A stretch of DNA of 64,000 bases from an uncultured Collinsella sp. (GTDB lineage Bacteria > Actinomycetota > Coriobacteriia > Coriobacteriales > Coriobacteriaceae). The stretch lies in contig CABVAC010000003.1 in the NCBI GenBank assembly GCA_902496275.1, forward strand, positions 1 through 64,000, given 5' to 3'. The notes under the pieces were generated by a model. The model was not told the DNA's origin and made no database searches. It saw only the letters and a program-made list of their open reading frames with translations. Every line of letters starts with the position of its first letter. Positions within the stretch are counted from its first letter, which is position 1. The position numbers and the translations under genes were made by a program. Shown one piece after another: positions 8,493 to 15,877 of this stretch.

Positions 8493-8789
8493 ATGGAAGA
8501 GATGGAAGTCAATCACGTCGACGACATCCACGAGAAGCTGACCGATATGGTGGGCGATCGCGTCAAGGTTAAGGCCAACATGGGCCGTACCCGCGTCGTC
8601 GAGCGCATGGGCACCATCAAGAGCGTCCACCCGGCCGTCTTCATTGTCGAGGTTGACGAGCGTCGCGGCCGCAAGTCGCGTCAGTCCTACCAGTATATCG
8701 ATGTGCTCACCGGTCAGGTCGAGCTGTTCGACCCCGAGAGCGGCGAGCACATCTTTACCCCGCTCGGCAATCAGCTCGAGGAGCATTAA
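8493..8789 (+). CDS. veg: Veg-family protein
   Basis: A small soluble protein of 98 aa. It has the pattern of the Veg/DUF1021 family: VGDRVKVKANMGRTRVVERMG, then FIVEVDERRGRKSRQSYQYIDV, expected to form a small beta barrel. Veg of Bacillus subtilis has been linked to biofilm formation; the molecular role is unknown. In B. subtilis veg also lies just upstream of ispE, and here ispE starts 2 bases after the stop. A TTG start at 8469 is possible, but GGAGG at 8480 points to ATG 8493. Confidence 0.8.
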   Translation: MEEMEVNHVDDIHEKLTDMVGDRVKVKANMGRTRVVERMGTIKSVHPAVFIVEVDERRGRKSRQSYQYIDVLTGQVELFDPESGEHIFTPLGNQLEEH

Positions 8790-8791
8790 CG

Positions 8792-9688
8792 GTGACCGAT
8801 CGGTCCCTGACTCTTTCCGCGCCGGCAAAGATTAACCTCTACCTGGGGGTTCATACCGAGCGCGATGACCGCGGCTATCACAGGGTCGATTCCCTGATGG
8901 CGGCCGTCGGTCTTTCCGATACCGTGACGGTCACGCCGGCGCAGGCGCTGACCGTCCAGACGGTTCCGGCATCAGATTTTCCCATGCAAAAGAATACAGC
9001 GTATCGGGCTGCGGTTGCTATGGCCGAGCATTATGGTCGCGAGGCAAACATCTGCGTGACGATTGAGAAGCGCATTCCATTGTGCGCCGGCTTGGGCGGC
9101 CCCTCGACGGATGCGGCCGCGGTCATTGTCGCCTTGGCAGAGCTCTGGGGCATTGATCGCACCGACCCCGCGCTCGACGATATTGCGCGGGGCATTGGTG
9201 CCGACGTCCCGTTCTTTTTGCACGCGAGTCCTGCGTTCTACGTAGGTGGGGGAGACGTGCTGGCAACTGAGTACCCCGCGCTGCCCGCGACGCCCGTCGT
9301 GCTGGTCAAGCCGCGCGAGGCAAGCGTTTCGACAATTGAAGCCTATCGACGTTTTGACGAGGCCCCGGTGCCTGCGGACAAGCCCGGCGCGATAGCTTCT
9401 GCCTTGCGTGCTGGTGATGCCGAGACGGCATATGCACTCATCCATAACAATCTGGGTGTCATTTCCGCACAGATGGAGTCGCAGATTCAAACGGTCCTCG
9501 ACTGGCTGCGTAAACAGGACGGAACCGTTGCTGTAGATGTGTGCGGATCGGGTGCCTGCTCGTTTGCCATTTGCGACACCGCTGCCACGGTCGAAAGGCT
9601 TGCCGATGCTGCCCAGCAAAATGGCTGGTGGGCCTGCGCGACTGAGTTTATTCCCAACACGGTTCGCGTCGAAGTGCCAAAGAAGTAA
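8792..9688 (+). CDS. ispE: 4-diphosphocytidyl-2-C-methyl-D-erythritol kinase
   Basis: Phosphorylates CDP-ME in the MEP isoprenoid pathway; ispD and ispF are at 29.5-30.7 kb. The 298 aa GHMP kinase starts SAPAKINLYLGV, and its phosphate loop reads AGLGGPSTDAA near 96, slightly off the usual GGGSSD form. The C-terminal GSGACSFAI motif is present. The GTG start follows GAGGAG at the end of veg, indicating coupling. Confidence 0.93.
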   Translation: MTDRSLTLSAPAKINLYLGVHTERDDRGYHRVDSLMAAVGLSDTVTVTPAQALTVQTVPASDFPMQKNTAYRAAVAMAEHYGREANICVTIEKRIPLCAGLGGPSTDAAAVIVALAELWGIDRTDPALDDIARGIGADVPFFLHASPAFYVGGGDVLATEYPALPATPVVLVKPREASVSTIEAYRRFDEAPVPADKPGAIASALRAGDAETAYALIHNNLGVISAQMESQIQTVLDWLRKQDGTVAVDVCGSGACSFAICDTAATVERLADAAQQNGWWACATEFIPNTVRVEVPKK

Positions 9689-9737
9689 AAATTTCTCTAG
9701 CACACGACGGAAATCTTTGTTACTATAGTCGAGCTAA

Positions 9738-9814
9738 CGGGTTGTGGCTCAGTTTGGTAGAGCACTGCGTTCGGGACGCAGGGGTCGCTGGTTCAAATCC
9801 AGTCAACCCGACCA
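9738..9814 (+). tRNA. tRNA-Pro (anticodon CGG)
   Basis: A 77-base cloverleaf with encoded CCA. CGGGTTG pairs with CAACCCG, the anticodon loop TTCGGGA gives CGG, and the T-arm reads GGTTCAAATCC. TATAGT at 9724-9729 is a likely -10 just upstream. Confidence 0.95.
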
Positions 9815-9824
9815 GAGCATGAGG

Positions 9825-9853
9825 AGGGACCGCTTCTTGCGGTCCCTTTTTTT
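9825..9853 (+). terminator. tRNA-Pro terminator
   Basis: GGGACCGC (9826-9833) and GCGGTCCC (9839-9846) around TTCTT, followed by seven T. Confidence 0.95.
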
Positions 9854-9861
9854 AGCTATTG

Positions 9862-9890
9862 TTGTGATACCGCGATACCCGCGGTATACT
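9862..9890 (+). promoter_or_regulatory. tatA promoter
   Basis: TTGTGA (9862-9867), 17-base spacer, TATACT (9885-9890), 36 bases before the tatA start and directly after the tRNA terminator. Confidence 0.8.
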
Positions 9891-9926
9891 CATTCGAGCT
9901 TGTCTCGCTGTATTGTGGAGGTCTAC

Positions 9927-10202
9927 ATGTTTGGACTGAGGGCTCCTGAGCTCATCATTATTCTCGTCGTTGTCCTGATTATCTTCGGGCCCAAGAACCT
10001 GCCGAAGCTCGGCAAGTCCCTCGGCTCTACCGTCAAGAATATCCGCGAGGGTATGGAGGGCGACGATAAGGCCGAGACCAAGCAGGCCGAGGAGGTCGTG
10101 GTCGAGCAGTCCGAGGAGGACAAGGAGATCGCTGAGCTCGAAGCCAAGCTCGCTGCTGCCAAGAAGAAGCAGGCAGAGGACAGCGACGCGGACGCAGAGT
10201 AG
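9927..10202 (+). CDS. tatA: Sec-independent translocase subunit TatA
   Basis: Pore-forming component of the twin-arginine export system. The 91 aa protein has one N-terminal membrane helix (APELIIILVVVLIIFGPKNL), the conserved FGPKNLPKLGKSLG hinge and amphipathic helix, then a long charged Glu/Lys/Ala tail. TatC is not in the window. GTGGAGG precedes the ATG; longer in-frame starts would run back through the tRNA. Confidence 0.92.
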   Translation: MFGLRAPELIIILVVVLIIFGPKNLPKLGKSLGSTVKNIREGMEGDDKAETKQAEEVVVEQSEEDKEIAELEAKLAAAKKKQAEDSDADAE

Positions 10203-10227
10203 TCCCATCCCTTTGGGGTGAGCACCT

Positions 10228-10260
10228 GACCGGCTTGCCCGCAGGCTAGCCGGTCTTTTT
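10228..10260 (+). terminator. tatA terminator
   Basis: GACCGGCT (10228-10235) pairs with AGCCGGTC (10248-10255) and is followed by TTTTT. Confidence 0.9.
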
Positions 10261-10308
10261 CGTTTTGTTGACAGTTGATTGTTTGATCAGAGTTGGGGAG
10301 ATATCCGT

Positions 10309-10779
10309 ATGGACGCAAGCCAGATCGTACTGACCGCTGAGGGCCGCCAGAAGCTCGTCGAGGAGCTCGCCTGGCGTGAGGGCGATTACGCCAAGGAGAT
10401 CGTCGAGGACATCAAGGAAGCCCGCGCGTTCGGCGACCTTTCGGAGAACTCCGAGTACGATGCCGCCAAGGACAAGCAGGCCCAGAATGCTGCTCGTATC
10501 GCCGAGATCCAGGCCATTCTTGCCAACGCTCAGGTTGCTGCCACCACGGGCGATCTGACCGTCTCCATCGGTTCCACCGTTTCGCTGATTGATCCCAACG
10601 GCGAGGTCATGGAAGTCACGCTCGTTGGTACCACCGAGACCAACTCGCTCGAGCACAAGATTTCCAACGAGTCTCCGGTCGGTCACGCCATCATCGGTCA
10701 CGGCGAGGGCGACTCCGTCGAGGTCGTTACGCCTTCCGGCAAGACTCGCGTCTACACCATCGCCAAGATCGCACGCTAG
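10309..10779 (+). CDS. greA: Transcription elongation factor GreA
   Basis: Stimulates transcript cleavage by backtracked RNA polymerase. The 156 aa protein has the N-terminal coiled coil with the acidic tip ARAFGDLSENSEYDAAKDKQ and a C-terminal FKBP-like domain ending in GKTRVYTIAKI. TTGGGGAG precedes ATG 10309. A TTGACA at 10268 is a plausible -35. greA next to lysS is a common bacterial arrangement. Confidence 0.94.
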   Translation: MDASQIVLTAEGRQKLVEELAWREGDYAKEIVEDIKEARAFGDLSENSEYDAAKDKQAQNAARIAEIQAILANAQVAATTGDLTVSIGSTVSLIDPNGEVMEVTLVGTTETNSLEHKISNESPVGHAIIGHGEGDSVEVVTPSGKTRVYTIAKIAR

Positions 10780-10807
10780 ACCACGGTCCCGCGTAAAGGT
10801 ATGTTTT

Positions 10808-10840
10808 CGCTCCCTGGGACCGAATCCTGGGGAGCGTTTT
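10808..10840 (+). terminator. Hairpin between greA and lysS
   Basis: CGCTCCC (10808-10814) and GGGAGCG (10830-10836) followed by TTTT, 18 bases before the lysS start. It could terminate greA or attenuate read-through into lysS. Confidence 0.75.
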
Positions 10841-10858
10841 AGTTTGAGGAGCTAACTT

Positions 10859-12823
10859 ATGGCAGAGAACCAGAACGCCGCCGATCAGGCATCGACGCTC
10901 AACGACGAGCGCGCCACCCGCCTGGCCAAGCGCGCCGCCCTGTTCGAGGCGGGCCAGAACCCCTATCCCGAGCACTCTGAGCTTGAGGACTACGTCGCCG
11001 ATATCGAGACTAAGTACGCCGATCTTGCCGATGGTGAGGACACCGAGGATGTCGTGAAGATCGCCGGCCGTGTGGTCGCCAAGCGCGGTCAGGGCAAGAT
11101 CATGTTCATCGTCGTGCGCGATGCGACTGCCGAGATTCAACTGTTCTGCCGCATCAACGACATGGACGAGGCTGCCTGGAATACGCTCAAGGCCCTCGAC
11201 CTGGGCGACATCCTGGGCGTGACCGGCGTGGTCGTGCGCACCCAGCGCGGCCAGCTTTCCGTTGCCCCTAAGAGCGCGACCCTGCTTTCCAAGGCCGTTC
11301 GTCCACTGCCCGAGAAGTTCCACGGTCTTTCCGACAAGGAGACCCGCTATCGCCAGCGCTATGTTGACCTGATCGCCAACGACGACGTTCGCGAGACCTT
11401 CCGTAAGCGTTCGCAGATTCTCTCCACCTTCCGTCGCTTTATGGAGTCCGACGGCTACATGGAGGTCGAGACCCCCATCCTGCAGACCATCCAGGGCGGC
11501 GCTACTGCCAAGCCGTTCATTACCCACTTCAACGCGCTCGATCAGGAGTGCTACCTGCGTATTGCCACCGAGCTGCACCTCAAGCGCTGCATCGTCGGTG
11601 GTTTTGAGCGCGTGTTCGAGATCGGCCGCATCTTCCGTAACGAGGGCATGGACCTCACCCACAACCCCGAGTTCACCACGATGGAGGCCTACCGTGCCTT
11701 CTCCGACCTCGAGGGCATGAAGGCGCTCGCCCAGGGCGTCATTAAGGCGGCTAACAAGGCCATCGGCAACCCCGAGGTCATCGAGTACCAGGGCCAGACC
11801 ATCGACCTTTCTGGTGAGTGGGCCAGCCGTCCCATGACCGACATCGTCTCCGATGTGCTCGGCAAGCAGGTCACCATCGACACGCCGGTCGAGGAGCTTG
11901 CTTCCGCCGCGCGCGAGAAGGGCCTGGAGATTAAGCCCGAGTGGACCGCCGGCAAGATTATCGCCGAGATCTACGATGAGCTGGGCGAGGACACCATCGT
12001 CAACCCGACCTTCGTGTGCGATTACCCCATCGAGGTCAGCCCGCTTGCCAAGCGTTTTGAGGACGACCCGCGCCTGACGCACCGCTTTGAGCTGGTTATT
12101 GCCGGCCACGAGTACGCCAACGCGTTCTCCGAGCTCAACGACCCGGTCGACCAGGCCGAGCGCTTTGCCGCCCAGATGGCCGAGAAGGCCGGCGGCGACG
12201 ATGAGGCCATGGAGTATGACGAGGACTACGTGCGCGCCCTCGAGTACGGTATGCCTCCCGCGGGCGGTATTGGCATTGGTATCGACCGCGTGGTCATGCT
12301 GCTTACCAACCAGGCTTCTATCCGCGACGTGCTGCTGTTCCCGCACATGAAGCCCGAGAAGGGTTTCCAGTCCGGTGCCGCTGCCGCCAAGGCTGCCGAG
12401 GCCGGCAACGCCGCGAGCCCATTCGTTAAGTCGCTTAAGCCCACGCTCGATTACTCCAAGATCGCCGTTGAGCCGCTGTTTGAGGAGTTCGTCGACTTTG
12501 ATACCTTCTCCAAGAGCGACTTCCGCGCTGTGAAGGTCAAGGCATGCGAGGCCGTCAAGAAGTCCAAGAAGCTGCTGAACTTTACGCTCGACGACGGCAC
12601 CGGCACCGACCGCACCATCCTCTCCGGTATTCACGCTTATTACGAGCCCGAGGACCTGGTTGGCAAGACCTTGCTCGCCATCACCAACCTGCCTCCGCGC
12701 AAGATGATGGGCATTCCCAGCTGCGGCATGCTCATCAGTGCCATCCACGAGGAGGAGGGCGAGGAGCGTCTCAACCTGATCCAGCTCGACGCTTCCATCC
12801 CCGCCGGCGCAAAGATGTACTAG
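10859..12823 (+). CDS. lysS: Lysyl-tRNA synthetase, class II, with C-terminal tRNA-binding domain
   Basis: Charges tRNA-Lys. Residues 1-500 form the usual class IIb enzyme: OB-fold anticodon-binding domain, motif 2 with FEIGRIFRNEGMDLTHNPEF near 254, and motif 3 GIGIGIDRVVML near 470. The protein is 654 aa, against roughly 500 for most bacterial LysRS. After a Lys/Ala/Gly linker, residues about 532-654 (LFEEFVDFDTFSKSDFRAVKV to LIQLDASIPAG) form an EMAPII/MetRS-C-type tRNA-binding OB domain. The reading frame is continuous, so this is a true fusion. GAGGAG precedes ATG. Confidence 0.93.
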   Translation: MAENQNAADQASTLNDERATRLAKRAALFEAGQNPYPEHSELEDYVADIETKYADLADGEDTEDVVKIAGRVVAKRGQGKIMFIVVRDATAEIQLFCRINDMDEAAWNTLKALDLGDILGVTGVVVRTQRGQLSVAPKSATLLSKAVRPLPEKFHGLSDKETRYRQRYVDLIANDDVRETFRKRSQILSTFRRFMESDGYMEVETPILQTIQGGATAKPFITHFNALDQECYLRIATELHLKRCIVGGFERVFEIGRIFRNEGMDLTHNPEFTTMEAYRAFSDLEGMKALAQGVIKAANKAIGNPEVIEYQGQTIDLSGEWASRPMTDIVSDVLGKQVTIDTPVEELASAAREKGLEIKPEWTAGKIIAEIYDELGEDTIVNPTFVCDYPIEVSPLAKRFEDDPRLTHRFELVIAGHEYANAFSELNDPVDQAERFAAQMAEKAGGDDEAMEYDEDYVRALEYGMPPAGGIGIGIDRVVMLLTNQASIRDVLLFPHMKPEKGFQSGAAAAKAAEAGNAASPFVKSLKPTLDYSKIAVEPLFEEFVDFDTFSKSDFRAVKVKACEAVKKSKKLLNFTLDDGTGTDRTILSGIHAYYEPEDLVGKTLLAITNLPPRKMMGIPSCGMLISAIHEEEGEERLNLIQLDASIPAGAKMY

Positions 12824-12826
12824 GGG

Positions 12827-12854
12827 GTTACGGCGTTTTACCAAACGCCGTAAC
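12827..12854 (+). repeat. GTTACG/TTTTACCAAA palindrome, copy 2
   Basis: GTTACGGCGTTT (12827-12838) and AAACGCCGTAAC (12843-12854) around TACC, 4 bases after the lysS stop codon. Same outer bases and loop as the copy at 8310; the arm middle is GGC here and GCG there, with the opposite arm changed to match. Confidence 0.8.
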
Positions 12855-12896
12855 CGCTCGACGCTGCGCGCCGCCCAGAGCGACAATTTGTCATTC

Positions 12897-12938
12897 AAAA
12901 GGCAAGGCATGACCAGAAGGTCTATGCCTTGCCTTTTT
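12897..12938 (+). terminator. lysS terminator
   Basis: AAAAGGCAAGGCAT (12897-12910) pairs perfectly with ATGCCTTGCCTTTT (12924-12937), with a small inner hairpin GACC-AGAA-GGTC in the loop. Confidence 0.9.
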
Positions 12939-13001
12939 CATGCCAACTTGTTCGCCCTGGACGTCGCTCGCTGGCGTTGCCAAAACATCGGCGTTGCCGG
13001 A

Positions 13002-13059
13002 GTAGTCATTGGGGACGTTCTTGTTTGACTGGTCATTTAAGAACGTCCCCAATGACTAC
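13002..13059. repeat. 21-bp palindrome with GGGGAC motif
   Basis: A perfect 21-base arm at 13002-13022 is inverted at 13039-13059 around a 16-base loop that itself contains TGAC/GTCA. The arm includes CATTGGGGACGTTC. It lies in the spacer between lysS and the ThrE gene. The rest of 12939-13165 holds nothing else that I can name. Confidence 0.8.
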
Positions 13060-13165
13060 CCAACGGCTATTGAGCACATGGCTCGCATGACAGTCGTCTC
13101 TTTTATGTTTCCTTTAGCCGTTGCTGCCTAGGATGGGGGTTAGTCGGTAGGAAGGGAGCCCCTGT

Positions 13166-14734
13166 ATGGACGATGTGAGCGAGCGTGCAATCGAAGAGGA
13201 CATGCTCGATCAGTTCAATTACTTTGATGATGAGGATGAGGAGCTAATCGATCGTCGCGAGCCAGCGCCGCTTGATTCCTTTGATCTGGTCGATGAAGAG
13301 CCCGACGAGGACGAGGGCGAATCGGCGGAGCCCTCACAGCCTTCGCGCCTTGACTCGCTGCTTTCGAGAGCCCCCATGCACCACGGTGTCCGTGCCGGCG
13401 CGCTCCATATGAAAACTGACTGGCACCAGATCGTGACGGCAGGCGATGAACTTGCCGTCGATGCGCCGCTCACCGATAAATCATCCATCATCTGCCGCAC
13501 CGGCATGCTTATGCTGGCAAGCGGAACGGGTGCCTGGCGCGTGCGCGATACCATGAATCGTGTTGCTGCCGTACTGGGCGTCACGATTCACGTCGACCTG
13601 AGTCTTCTGTCGTTTGAGTGCACCTGCATCGAAGATGGCCACTGCTTTAACGAGGTTGTCAGCTTGCCCACAACGGGCGTCAATACCCATCGCATTTGGA
13701 TGATGGAGAGTTTCCTCAAGGAAATCGAGACCTATGGTCGTCGCTTCACGGTGCACGAGTATCACGAGATGCTCAAGACCGTTGAGAGTTCAAAACCTGA
13801 TTACGCGCCTTGGCAACAGGGCCTTGCGGCGGCCTGCGCCTGTGGCGCCTTCGTTTTTTTGCTCGGCGGCGGCCCTATCGAGATGGCCTGCGCGTTCGTG
13901 GGCGCGGGTGTCGGCAACTTTGCCCGCTCCCATATTCTCAAGCAAGGCCTTGGTCAGTTCAGCGCGCTGACGACCGGCGTTGCGCTCGCTTGCGTTTCGT
14001 ATCTGCTGGCATTGCTCGGCCTTGGCCAGGTCATACCGGGGGCAATGTCGCACCAAGAAGGCTATATCGGCGCCATGCTCTTTGTGATTCCCGGCTTTCC
14101 ACTCATTACGGCAGGCCTCGACATCGCTAAGCTCGACATGCGAAGCGGTATCGAGCGCCTTTCATATGCCGTATCGATTATTGTGATGGCGACCCTCGTA
14201 GGTTGGATGGTTGCCGAGTGTGTTGGCCTGGCGCCGGACGACTTTGCCCCACTGGGCCTTTCGCCGCTTGCCCTTACGCTCCTGCGCGTGGTGATGAGCT
14301 TCGTTGGCGTATTCGGCTTCTCGGTGATGTTCAACAGCCCGGTAAAGATGGCCGCGGCAGCTGGGTTGATCGGCGCCGTGTCCAATACCCTGCGTCTGAC
14401 CCTTGTCGATGCGCCGACGATGATTCCCTTCCTGGGCCTCAGCACGGGAATGCCTCCCGAGGCAGCAGCGTTTATCGGCGCGCTGGTATCGGGGCTGCTC
14501 GCAAGCTTGGCTGAAGTCAAGCTCACCTACCCGCGCATCGCCCTCACGGTGCCTTCGATTGTCATTATGGTGCCGGGCTTGTATCTGTATCGCTCGATGT
14601 ATTACATGTGCACCTTCGACACGGTCAATATGCTCGGCTGGTTTGTGCGCGCAGTGCTCATCGTAGCGTTTCTACCCGTTGGACTGGGTGTGGCGCGTAC
14701 GCTCACCGACCCTCGCTGGCGCCACACCAGCTAA
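13166..14734 (+). CDS. Threonine/serine exporter family protein (ThrE-type, fused)
   Basis: An inner-membrane transporter of 522 aa. Residues 1-70 are strongly acidic and Ser/Pro-rich and probably cytosolic. Residues about 75-215 match the soluble ThrE N-domain, and about 215-515 hold roughly ten hydrophobic helices spanning both ThrE and ThrE_2 membrane parts, which other bacteria split into two proteins (YjjP/YjjB). Export of Thr/Ser or small organic acids is the family expectation; the substrate here is unproven. It is flanked by palindromes, and one starts on the base after its TAA. Confidence 0.82.
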   Translation: MDDVSERAIEEDMLDQFNYFDDEDEELIDRREPAPLDSFDLVDEEPDEDEGESAEPSQPSRLDSLLSRAPMHHGVRAGALHMKTDWHQIVTAGDELAVDAPLTDKSSIICRTGMLMLASGTGAWRVRDTMNRVAAVLGVTIHVDLSLLSFECTCIEDGHCFNEVVSLPTTGVNTHRIWMMESFLKEIETYGRRFTVHEYHEMLKTVESSKPDYAPWQQGLAAACACGAFVFLLGGGPIEMACAFVGAGVGNFARSHILKQGLGQFSALTTGVALACVSYLLALLGLGQVIPGAMSHQEGYIGAMLFVIPGFPLITAGLDIAKLDMRSGIERLSYAVSIIVMATLVGWMVAECVGLAPDDFAPLGLSPLALTLLRVVMSFVGVFGFSVMFNSPVKMAAAAGLIGAVSNTLRLTLVDAPTMIPFLGLSTGMPPEAAAFIGALVSGLLASLAEVKLTYPRIALTVPSIVIMVPGLYLYRSMYYMCTFDTVNMLGWFVRAVLIVAFLPVGLGVARTLTDPRWRHTS

Positions 14735-14767
14735 TTGGTACAAGGGGGACAGGTTACTTTGCACCAA
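14735..14767 (+). repeat. GGGACAGG palindrome, copy 2
   Basis: TTGGTACAA (14735-14743) faces TTTGCACCAA (14758-14767) with one mismatch; GGGACAGG is at 14746-14753. The left arm starts immediately after the TAA stop of the ThrE-type gene. Confidence 0.65.
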
Positions 14768-14770
14768 ATG

Positions 14771-14837
14771 AGTTGCGGTGAAATAGGGACTGAATTGCTG
14801 CTTAAAGGGTCAAAACAGTCCGTATTCCACCGCAACT
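14771..14837. repeat. AGTTGCGGTG palindrome, copy 1
   Basis: A 22-base arm at 14771-14792 faces its complement at 14816-14837 with two mismatches. Ends read AGTTGCGGTG and CCACCGCAACT. It follows the previous element by 3 bases. The same family occurs at 50883 and 58738. Confidence 0.75.
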
Positions 14838-14952
14838 TATGGGGTCGGGGGATTATCGGTGCCCTGCATCTTCATAAACTCAACGCTTACGAAGCGCATG
14901 CGTTTCGTGCTAGGCTGGTTCCACCACATAAGTAGTCGCAGACGCGCGTACC

Positions 14953-15003
14953 ACGGGCGGGCGAGATGAAGTTCCAACAGCTCCATCTTGCCCGCCCGTT
15001 TTT
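14953..15003 (+). terminator. Terminator hairpin upstream of the DUF2798 gene
   Basis: ACGGGCGGGC (14953-14962) pairs with GCCCGCCCGT (14990-14999) followed by TTTTT; an inner AGATG/CATCT pair extends it. It ends 45 bases before the next start codon with no gene in front of it, so it may be a leader attenuator. Confidence 0.7.
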
Positions 15004-15047
15004 GTTGCGTGGCGCCGCGGTACAACACAGAGAGGAATCTGCCCTTT

Positions 15048-15596
15048 ATGCCTATCAACAAACGAGAGAGCCTGCTGTTCACCTTTATCATGTGCTTTTG
15101 CATGGTGCTCTGGATGAGCATCTACAACGTTGCCCTGCAGCACGGGGCCATCAACGGCGAGGTCGTTGCCGCTGCGTGGCTCGGCTTCCCCGTTGCCTAC
15201 ATTTTTGCCATGTGCTGTGACTGGTTCGTCGCCAGCCCGCTCGCCAAGGGTTTCGCCTTTAAGTACTTGGTCACGCCGGGCAAGAGCTCGCCACTTGCCA
15301 TGACGCTCGCCGTCAGCTCCTGCATGGTCGTTCCCATGGTCATCATCATGTCGCTGTACGGTGCCTGCGAGGGTCTGACGCACATGCCCGGCGGCATCCT
15401 TGCGAACCTGTATTCCGTGCCCGCGATCTGGATGATCAACATCCCGCATAATTTTGTGATGGCGCTGCCGTGGAACCTTTTGGTAGCCGGTCCGATTTCC
15501 CACTTCGTCTTCCGTCGCGCCTTCCCTGTGGGGACGGTTTTCGAGGAGGAGCATGCCGAGCTCTTGGAGCAGGCTATGGCTCCTGAGTGCGAGTAG
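15048..15596 (+). CDS. DUF2798-type membrane protein
   Basis: A 182 aa integral membrane protein with four hydrophobic segments arranged as two similar halves (LLFTFIMCFCMVLWMSIYN and MTLAVSSCMVVPMVIIMSLYG), the layout of two DUF2798 repeats. No catalytic motif is visible and the function is unknown. ATG 15048 follows AGAGAGGAA; an earlier in-frame ATG at 14988 lies inside the upstream terminator. The terminator in its leader suggests expression is controlled after initiation. Confidence 0.72.
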   Translation: MPINKRESLLFTFIMCFCMVLWMSIYNVALQHGAINGEVVAAAWLGFPVAYIFAMCCDWFVASPLAKGFAFKYLVTPGKSSPLAMTLAVSSCMVVPMVIIMSLYGACEGLTHMPGGILANLYSVPAIWMINIPHNFVMALPWNLLVAGPISHFVFRRAFPVGTVFEEEHAELLEQAMAPECE

Positions 15597-15762
15597 CTCG
15601 CTTAGGGATCTGCTGAGCGCGGGCGACTTGCTTGGTTGGAGCCCTAAGCGTGGATAGCTCTCTCGGCGACATCGCGGGCGTGAGCGGTGCACATGACCGG
15701 AGGGCCCGTGCTGCTCCGTTGCCCGACGTGCTAGCGCGCAGAACAATCTGTTGGTGCATTCG

Positions 15763-15795
15763 GCGGCTGCTGAAGCGTTTCGGCAGCCGCTTTTT
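15763..15795 (+). terminator. Terminator before the activase operon
   Basis: GCGGCTGC (15763-15770) and GCAGCCGC (15783-15790), followed by TTTTT. The stretch 15597-15762 between it and the DUF2798 gene contains no gene I can support. Confidence 0.85.
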
Positions 15796-15807
15796 ATACG
15801 GAGTTTA

Positions 15808-15828
15808 AATACAACAGTCTGTTGTATT
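15808..15828. promoter_or_regulatory. Inverted repeat, likely TetR-type operator
   Basis: AATACAACA (15808-15816), 3-base spacer, TGTTGTATT (15820-15828), a perfect 9-base inverted repeat 50 bases upstream of the activase gene. The operon ends in a TetR-family gene, so self-regulation through this site is the simplest reading. A TAGAGT at 15832 could be the -10. Confidence 0.65.
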
Positions 15829-15877
15829 ACGTAGAGTGGTATATCTCTAGCGGGAAAAATGCGAGAGACGGAGCATT

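Noticed and set aside
10268..10296. Complete promoter for greA
   Set aside because: TTGACA at 10268 is good, but there is no acceptable -10 at 16-18 bases before the ribosome site.
10727..12910. 727-codon minus-strand frame opposite lysS
   Set aside because: Antisense shadow; lysS motifs are all present on the plus strand.
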